A stretch of DNA of 64,000 nucleotides. Origin: Leptobrachium leishanense. Lineage: Eukaryota > Chordata > Amphibia > Anura > Megophryidae. This document shows positions 57,213-64,000 of the stretch, piece after piece. Below the pieces are notes generated by a model, which was not told the DNA's origin, did no database searches, and was given only the letters and a program-made list of their open reading frames with translations. The stretch covers positions 64,960,637 through 65,024,636 of the forward strand of contig CM019067.1 of NCBI GenBank assembly GCA_009667805.1, in the 5' to 3' direction. Every line of letters starts with the position of its first letter. The stretch's first letter is position 1. The position numbers and the translations under genes are program-made.

Positions 57213-58873
57213 GTCTTAGGAGCCAGGGGTAGAATTCTGGGATCCAGCGACTGCTAGCCATCTTATCAGTAATATTGGGGTTTTCTTGCTTTGCATTTAC
57301 AGCTCTGAATAAACAAGGAAAAAGTCTATAAAATAGCCAATAATAGTATAAAACAGTCCCAGTAAAGCCCAGAAATGTCCGTGTTGAGCCCATAAAAACT
57401 ATATAGACCGCACACCAAAAAATAGTCTAATGCCCATAAAAACAACTGTGTGAAAAGCAGAAGCAAATATGCAAAAATAAAAGAGTTGTGTTGGAAAAAT
57501 TGAATAGATGAAAGACTAGTCTTTTTTTCTTCTCTTTTTTCCCTGATGGATTAATACATTTTTTTAACGCAAAATACACAAAAATATAGCAACACTGTAA
57601 TCATGAAGGCTGCATATAACAGCAGGGCACTTCCATAGAGTACATTATAAAAGGAAAGGATGGAAAATAACACATAATTTTGGCTCTAAGCAATCTTATA
57701 AAGTAAACAGACCCCAGTTATTTATAACCATAAATATAAACTTTTAATAAAAATCAGGAGACCTTACCTAACATAATAGAACGTAGATGAAAACCATGTT
57801 TTTTTTCCCTTGAAACAGAGCAACATAATTATTTGATTGCATTATAATGTTATTCCTATGAAGCTGAAAACAATAACTTGGTATGCTCTGGTATAGCAGT
57901 GTAATTTTCTGCTTTTCATGATTTAAAAGTGGTGGAAACTTCATGGTTTAAGGACAATTTTAGAACTTTTTTAATTTTTTCATTAATTATGCACAAAAAA
58001 TGAGGGTGAATATTCTCAATGTGTTATTTACTGTAGCAGTACTATTTGACATTCAGGCATTGCCATCTGCTGGTCAAAAAGTGCTACTGTAGTTTGGGCT
58101 CCTTGCTGCATTAGCTCAGGATCAGTATTTTAGACACAGAGTCCCAGCTGTTCAAAATGTTGTAGCACCTCGACTGTCATTCCCATGGTGGTTAAATGGT
58201 TGGGGCACATTCCGGAGCCAAGGAACAAAATTCCTTTACACTAAAACAATTATACTCTATATCAGGGAACATATAGTTGCATTTGAAGATTGGATATACT
58301 CGATTTAGGGTAGTGAAGGGTTTAATTTTATTCTTTGTTTAATCAACTCAGCTACTCATCCACAGAAATACAATTCCCGACAGTATTTATTAGCATGCAA
58401 AACATCAAACTGCTAATTTGTACTTTTACAGAAAACCCACTGATTAATACATGTAGCTGCACGCTCTGAGCCTTATCTATAAAACACAACCTCTCCGCTT
58501 CTCTAATCCTTAATACGCAGTGAATTAATCCTACTGCTGCTCAATTAAAATGATGGATTTTTTTTTATAACTGCATTTTAGAATTTGTCAAACAAGTCAT
58601 AGATGTTAGGATCTAGCAAAGTCAGTAACTAACTAATTGTAGGTTTGGGATTTTGATTTCACTTTTAGATATGTCACTGTGCAATCAACTCAACACATCT
58701 GAAGTTTTTCCTGAAAAATTATTCCAGGTGATGATGAAAGGAATCACTGATAGCTACTTACAATATCAAAAGTTGAATTAATAATGGTGAGTAATGTTAC
58801 CTTTAAAATTCAGTTCTTTGCTTTTACCCACTTCAATAGCCCAAGAAATGGGTATAGTCAAAATGGGCGTTAT
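57213..58873. other. AT-rich spacer with a fragment of a TTAA-type element
   Basis: 58065-58325 matches, in inverse orientation, the left part of the element at 58874 (GGTCAAAAAGTGCTACT, GGGGCACATTCCGGAGCC, GATATACTCGATTTAGGG) and ends GTAGTGAAGGG-TTTAA. 57213-58030 and 58330-58870 carry nothing I recognise. Confidence 0.55.
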
Positions 58874-60881
58874 CCCCTTAACTACCATGGTCGAATATAC
58901 TCGATGTTCAAAAGCTTCTGCAGGAGTCCAACACCGAGTATGCTCAATCTAGTCATATTCTGAAGGAATGGAAAGGAATATAATTTACTGTAAATGGTAT
59001 TGGGCTCCAGAATGTGTCCCCAATTTTCAGCACCCCCTGGAAATGTCATCCAAGGTGCTTAAGCTGTTTTGACAGTCTGGAGATCTATTTTTCTGAGTAT
59101 ACATGTAGTAGCACTTTTTGGCCAACACAGGTCTGTTAAACAAGCTTAAAGGGACATGCATGCTTTGCTAGTGTGCTTTTAAAAACGTGCAATGCCTATT
59201 GAATGAGCCAGTAGTCGGATTCAGCAGGTATAAAAAGCAAGTAAATATGATATTTTTTCATATTTACTGGCTTTTCTTTCTTGGCGTTTTCAATGCCCAC
59301 CTCAGGAGGCACTTTAAGATAACCAATCAGTGCATATTCCTAGGCATAGATAAAAAACGCACTGAGCATGTGCAACTGAGTTGCTCCTCCTCCCTCCTGC
59401 ACTGTGTGCTGAGGGGAGGGCGTGGCTGAACTTTCACCCCCAGCTACTACAGAGACAGGAAGGAAAGAAATCCATAGACACAGGGAGAAAAAGAGACAAC
59501 AGAGAGAGGGACGACAAAGAAAAGCACAGAGTCACAGCAAGAAACGGTAAAGAGAGAAAGACAGCAAGATAAAGCAGAGAAAGCACTAGAAAAGGTGCAG
59601 TGAGAGAGAGCGCGCACAAGAGACAACACAAGAAAGAGTGTGAGAGTGAGTGACTGTGTGAGGGAGTTTGAGCGAGAGAGTGAGTATGTAAACCATGACA
59701 GAGTATGAGTGTGTGAGCAAGTTAGCGGGTGAGTGTGTGAGGGAGCGTGAGTGTGTTTTGCTTTCACAGTTGCAGAGATGCTAATATTCAGTTCCTCAGT
59801 TTCCCCAGTCTGAGGTCCTGAACGTGCACAGGGTTTCACGTGCACAGCTTGTGCTAGTTCATGTGAAACTGTAGCGGGTGGAGTAGTGGGTGGAGAGGTG
59901 GTGGGGAATATTCAGGAAGTGGGAGCTGAAGAAACACCCCTAGTTGAGGGGCGTGGCCAGAGAAGATAAAATTACAGAGTTTAAAGCACGAAAATAAAAA
60001 TTTTTTACACATTTTAAACTTTTATTGACTTATTCTAGCTTGTCTATGGGTATAAAAGTGTTTAAATGTCATTTTTTTTTTTTTAGACATGCATATCCCT
60101 TTAATATGTGTAAAATACATCTAGAATGTATTTATTGAAAGATCAGAGATTAGAGGCAGTTTTCTGCATAAACTAACAATTTTTCAAAGTTTAATTCTCT
60201 GACGCGTCCCCCGCCATATAGTTGATGTGATAAATCAAAACAACCAGACTGCCACTGGAATATGTTTCATCTGCGTCTACATGCCCCATATCAGCAGTGA
60301 TTCCAACATTCCAACAACGTATGTATAATGTCTTCATTATATTTTTTGTGTGAAAAGGCTAAAAGCCTTCACTGGTGGAAGAGAACAACAGTGCAAATTG
60401 AATGACGGAAGAGTTTAGCATAGTTGCTTTGCACATATATAAACAGGTGGCCTGATTTGAAAATCAAAGGAACAATCTGGTGCCCCGATATCGCAATATA
60501 TCAATCTGCTGATCTGCAGCCCAAAAACTAATGAAATTTGTTTGCTGCAAATGAATTTTGTTTGCTTTTGAGCTGCAGAAGGTGCCCCCAAAGTTTTAGC
60601 ACTGTGGGCATAAAGTCCTAAGAGCTAAAACTGTAATCTCAGCTGCTAAATGCTGTGAAATATCGCGATTTCAGCAGCTGATGCAGGGAGACAAAAGTAA
60701 TTTGACCTGCTGCTCAAACCTCTTTAACTCAATTTGGCAGTAGATGGTGCCACCTACTGGCCAAATACGTTATTAGCAGTAACAGCTATGCATTACTGTA
60801 AGTTTAATTAAAAATTATTTTACAAAAAAACACTTGTTTCTGACAATGATTTTTTTGGAAAATCACTTGGGAGTGATGGGG
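58874..60881. mobile_element. TTAA-type element with CCCCTTAACTACC end, split by a T2-like MITE
   Basis: The left end CCCCTTAACTACCATGG after TTAT and the right end GGGAGTGATGGGG before TTAA (60882-60885) resemble the ends at 32317-33817. The T2-like MITE at 59150-60100 lies inside. That both ends belong to one element is an inference, supported by shared words across the break. Confidence 0.5.
59150..60100. mobile_element. TTAA-flanked T2/Kolobok-like MITE
   Basis: TTAA at 59146-59149 and 60101-60104; ends AGGGACATGCATGC and, reversed, AGGGATATGCATGTC. The interior is purine-rich (GAGA and GTGA words, 59450-59750). Frames there are low-complexity. Confidence 0.8.
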
Positions 60882-60885
60882 TTAA

Positions 60886-62072
60886 ATAAGAGTATTGATA
60901 TGTAACAAAGGATAGTTTATTTTTATTCTTATTACTAGGGCTATATCTAGATGCTCTGAAACGCATCTACCTGTCGCCACTTATTCCTAAAGATGAAGAA
61001 TGTTGAGACAGATCATGGAGGATGCGCCTCTCAAACAATTCTTCTGAGAATATCTGTTGTTTATTGCAGATTACAGAATGATTTGTGTTTGTTGAATACA
61101 AACTAGTATAATATGATCAATTTAAAACGCTATGTGCAAAACACAGAACATTTATTTATTTGCAAAGTATTTTACCAGGAAAGATACATTGAGATTTCTC
61201 TCGTCATGCCTGCACTTAGTCTTTTTGTCCCAGGAATTCTACATTTTTTAGGGCAGGATGGAATCCAGCCATTATGTTTTACGCATCTATAGATTTTCTG
61301 GTCACTGACTGTGATATGAATGACAGCTGTATCCTTTCCTGAGTGCTTAGAAACAGAGTTAGATTTTCTTATTATTTTTGGCTTTTTCATCAAAATATGG
61401 AATCAGTGGCAATAGTGAGTTAAACAAGTATGTTAATATTTAAGTAAATTTATTTATTTATTTATTTATAAAGGATTTTACCAGGAAGGATACATTGAGA
61501 TTTCTCTCGTTTTCAAGTATGTCCTGGGTTCAAGAACATGGTTACAGAAATACAAAGTAGCAAAATGCAAGAAATTAACACAAAACAAATATACAGATTA
61601 ACAGAAAATAAATATGTAGGAAATAAAGTCACTATGTTACATGTTTACAGGTGCATTTGGGACATTTGTATTAAATACAAGGGGCTAGATTCCAAGTCGG
61701 GCGTAAGTTGAGTTTGTCCAAATTTCGTACGAAATACAAATCAGTGTACGACACCTTGATGAATGAACAAAGCCAAAATTACTGATGAAATATAATGGAG
61801 CTTCCAATTCTATTGGACCATTGCTTTAGACAAAGACACTTAAAACATTTTAATATAAAACAAACTGCTCCACTGGTTCATAGGATATATATTCTGGAAC
61901 TTTCATTTTTTACACCTTGATGAATGAGCCAAAAAATTATTTGCACAAGAAAGTTTTTATTCGTGTGTTTATCTTTGGTTTGTGCCAGAGCAGCTGCACG
62001 TACAGTATGTGAATGCATGGCATTACCTCTACGCTATACTACCTTAACATAGGTTTATTATGTGGCTCTAAG
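60886..62072 (-). repeat. Spacer with two LINE tails
   Basis: 61147-61205 and 61441-61670 are minus-oriented 3' tails of the LINE at 50565-51180 (TATTTATTTAT, then GGATTTTACCAGGAAGGATA, then GTTACATGTTTACAGGTGCA). They are 5'-truncated copies without coding. The rest is AT-rich and unassigned. Confidence 0.7.
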
Positions 62073-62080
62073 ATTTCCGA

Positions 62081-62594
62081 TAGGCTTGTGCACCGATTTT
62101 TTTTCGGTTCGATTCGGTTCGATTTGTTCGGATGTTTAAACTTTTCGATTCGGCTTGTTTCGACCGATTTCTGTTTCGATTCGGTTCGGTTCGTTTTTCG
62201 TGTGCATTTTATTTTCGGAATATCGACCATTTTTCGTATTTTCGTGTCACTTTGCTCGTTTTTTGTATCGACTTTTCGGAAATTTCGGAAATTTTCGTTT
62301 TTTCGGAACTTCTGTTCTCCTCGTTTCAAAGTGTCTACGATAATTCTGACGATTCTATCGTGTTTTTTTTATTAAATAAAGATCAAATCATGAATAGAGC
62401 AAAAATAAATTTCGATTTGACACATTTCAAGTCCATTCGAAAATTCCGAAAAATTTTCGTTTCAGCTCCGAAAACTTTTCGGATCTGTCATTTTCGGATC
62501 TAAAAATTTTCGGAAAATCGGCCGCATCCGAAAACACGAATCGGGAAATTTCGTGAAGATTCCGAAATTCCGAAACCCGAAACGCACATTCCTA
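62081..62594. mobile_element. hAT MITE dense in TTCGG words
   Basis: Ends TAGGCTTGTGC and, reversed, TAGGAATGTGC, with a perfect 8-bp duplication ATTTCCGA (62073-62080, 62595-62602). The 514-bp interior is mainly TTCGGTTCGATTCGG-like and ATTTTCGGA-like words; the open frames across it are low-complexity. Confidence 0.88.
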
Positions 62595-62860
62595 ATTTCC
62601 GATGGCATCCCTACCACCAGCTATATTTTGTGTCTAAGTGTTATATCTGATCTTGCATTGCTGTCTACTTTTACTCTACTTTGCCTTTTATTTTGTAATT
62701 TTTCTAAGTTTACTTCTTCCCCTCACGCTCCCCAAACTTGGCCACAGTGGAACTTGTCTCTTCTGTTTCTCTTCCTATCTCTCCGATCTTTTATTGTCTC
62801 CATTGCTAGCTCTTCTTCCATAGTACCTCTTTCAGATGGAGTACCTATGACGGAATGGGA

Positions 62861-63909
62861 TGTTGTTCCGCCTGCGGGTGTGCTCAATCTGCGTGACCCC
62901 TTCGCTTACCGCTGGCCCGACTACCGAGTGACGCGCACTCGGCGTCTCGTGCGGCCTGGCGTGACCCTGGGGAAGGGTTAGCGGGCGGTGGAGGGGACCC
63001 CTGCCTAGAACCAGCCCGACCACTGAGCCATACGGCACTCAGCGTCCCGAGCAGCTGGTTCACTGACCTTGCGGGTGTGGGACGTCCGTGGAGATCGGAT
63101 CTGCCAGCCGCGGAGGAATCTTCGGTTCGATGTGGGAAACGTTTCGGATCTTGCGGGAAACGTTTCCGATCGCGGTGCGGGTAACTTTTCGGATCTCGGT
63201 GAACGACTTTTCGGATCGGACCAGGGCTGAAGGAATCTTCGGATCTGCCGGGATGGGCGAGGGATTCGGATCGCACCGCAATCCCTCGCAATACCGAAGC
63301 GCGGTACGCGGCCGCGCCCTTCGGTTCGGATCGAATCTTCGGATGTAGCGCCGCTGCCCTGATGCTCGATGCAGGGTCAGCGCGCTCGATTCGGATCGGA
63401 TGGGCACCGTATTCTGAGGCCGCGGGGGACACTCAGATCCGAAATACGGCGGAGAATCAAGCCACACCAGACACAGCTGAATGTACTGCAGGAACTCCTT
63501 TATTGTTTACATTACAGACTTTTATTACTTCTCATTATAATTAGAATACAATGGGACTCCTTGCCCGCCTCCCGGGACCCATTGGCCACCATCCTTCAGG
63601 GAGTCGCCAATTCGGACCGGATGGTCCGAATCGGCCATTTTGCGATCCGAACCGGATGGTTCGGATCGGCCATTTTCCGAATCGAAATTCCAACTGCGCC
63701 ACAAGAATCGGAAAATGGCGGCGAGCAAGGCAAACAAAGGGAAAAATACATTACACCATAACCAACGGGGAACACTTTATTACACCACACAATAATCACA
63801 TCTAACTAAAAATACTGGTAAAACGGGGTGCGTGCACCACACCCAAGTGTCCATGTCACCACTGTCACTGCACCGCCCCTGGCTGAGGGTGCTGGGCCAT
63901 CCCGTGACA
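62861..63909 (-). mobile_element. 3' LTR of a minus-strand LTR retrotransposon
   Basis: On the minus strand it starts TGTCACGGGATGGCCC at 63909, right after a purine tract (CTCCTCCCCTCCCCC on the plus strand, 63910-63924), and ends GGAACAACA at 62861. It has several AATAAA signals and a CpG-rich part (63100-63440) with at least seven TTCGGATC words. LTR limits rest on the purine tract, TG/CA ends and the composition change, so the far end is tentative. Confidence 0.6.
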
Positions 63910-64000
63910 CTCCTCCCCTCCCCCAGTTCGACGCACCTGGTCTGACCCCACCGGGTCATACCGGGGAAGTCGGTGCTCCCAGGCCCATAGTCAGTCTGGG
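63910..64000 (-). mobile_element. Polypurine tract and internal end of the LTR retrotransposon
   Basis: The purine tract that primes plus-strand synthesis borders the LTR. The last bases to 64000 would be the end of pol or a 3' untranslated part; too short to identify a domain. The element continues outside the window. Confidence 0.55.

Noticed and set aside
62013..62503. Phe-rich frames of 120-123 codons as a membrane protein
   Set aside because: They are read-through of TTCGG-rich MITE sequence, open in several frames and on both strands.

Overview
The window looks like intergenic DNA from a vertebrate with a large, transposon-rich genome, most probably an anuran amphibian. The reasons are the mixture of Tc1, hAT, piggyBac, PIF/Harbinger-like, TTAA-target (Kolobok/T2-like) and Helitron DNA transposons with L2-type, Rex1-type and Gypsy retroelements, the AT-rich spacers, and the absence of any bacterial-style gene. 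I recognise no intact host gene, rRNA or tRNA gene, and no CRISPR array. Nearly every long reading frame is either a decayed transposase or polymerase, or an open frame running through a minisatellite. The species assignment is an inference from repeat content.

Layout. 0-4.3 kb: end of a piggyBac-like element, then a nested set of inverted-repeat elements (a PIF/Harbinger-like MITE split by a 3-kb hAT element that itself holds an array of head-to-head MITEs). 4-8.7 kb: unrecognised DNA, an L2 scrap and a Tc1 element with 222-bp inverted repeats. 8.7-18.7 kb: one LTR split by two large insertions, a 3.75-kb non-autonomous Helitron (minus strand) full of a 19-bp minisatellite and palindromes, and a 5.4-kb piggyBac element with an almost complete transposase. 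19-28 kb: hAT and MITE insertions, a tRNA-like SINE split by a MITE, and a 1-kb interleaved inverted repeat. 28-36.4 kb: a clean solo LTR of the family seen at 8.7 kb, a 36-bp minisatellite, L2 pieces and a Rex1-like LINE. 36.9-46 kb: a hAT element with a minisatellite, a truncated Tc1 element, and an internally deleted Gypsy element carrying a TTAA insertion and a hAT insertion. 48-62.6 kb: more hAT, TTAA and TA elements and LINE tails. 62.9-64 kb: a minus-strand LTR whose internal region leaves the window.

How the parts relate. Target-site duplications let many insertions be ordered in time. The most interesting pattern is that minisatellite and hairpin modules recur inside unrelated or differently ended DNA transposons. 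The 19-bp unit of the Helitron at 8.9-10.3 kb and the 23-bp unit of the hAT element at 44.5-45.5 kb share one core. A 52-55-bp unit occurs in two other hAT elements (37 kb and 49 kb). A long hairpin is shared by the hAT elements at 44 kb and 50 kb. Copy counts and identities given here are by eye.
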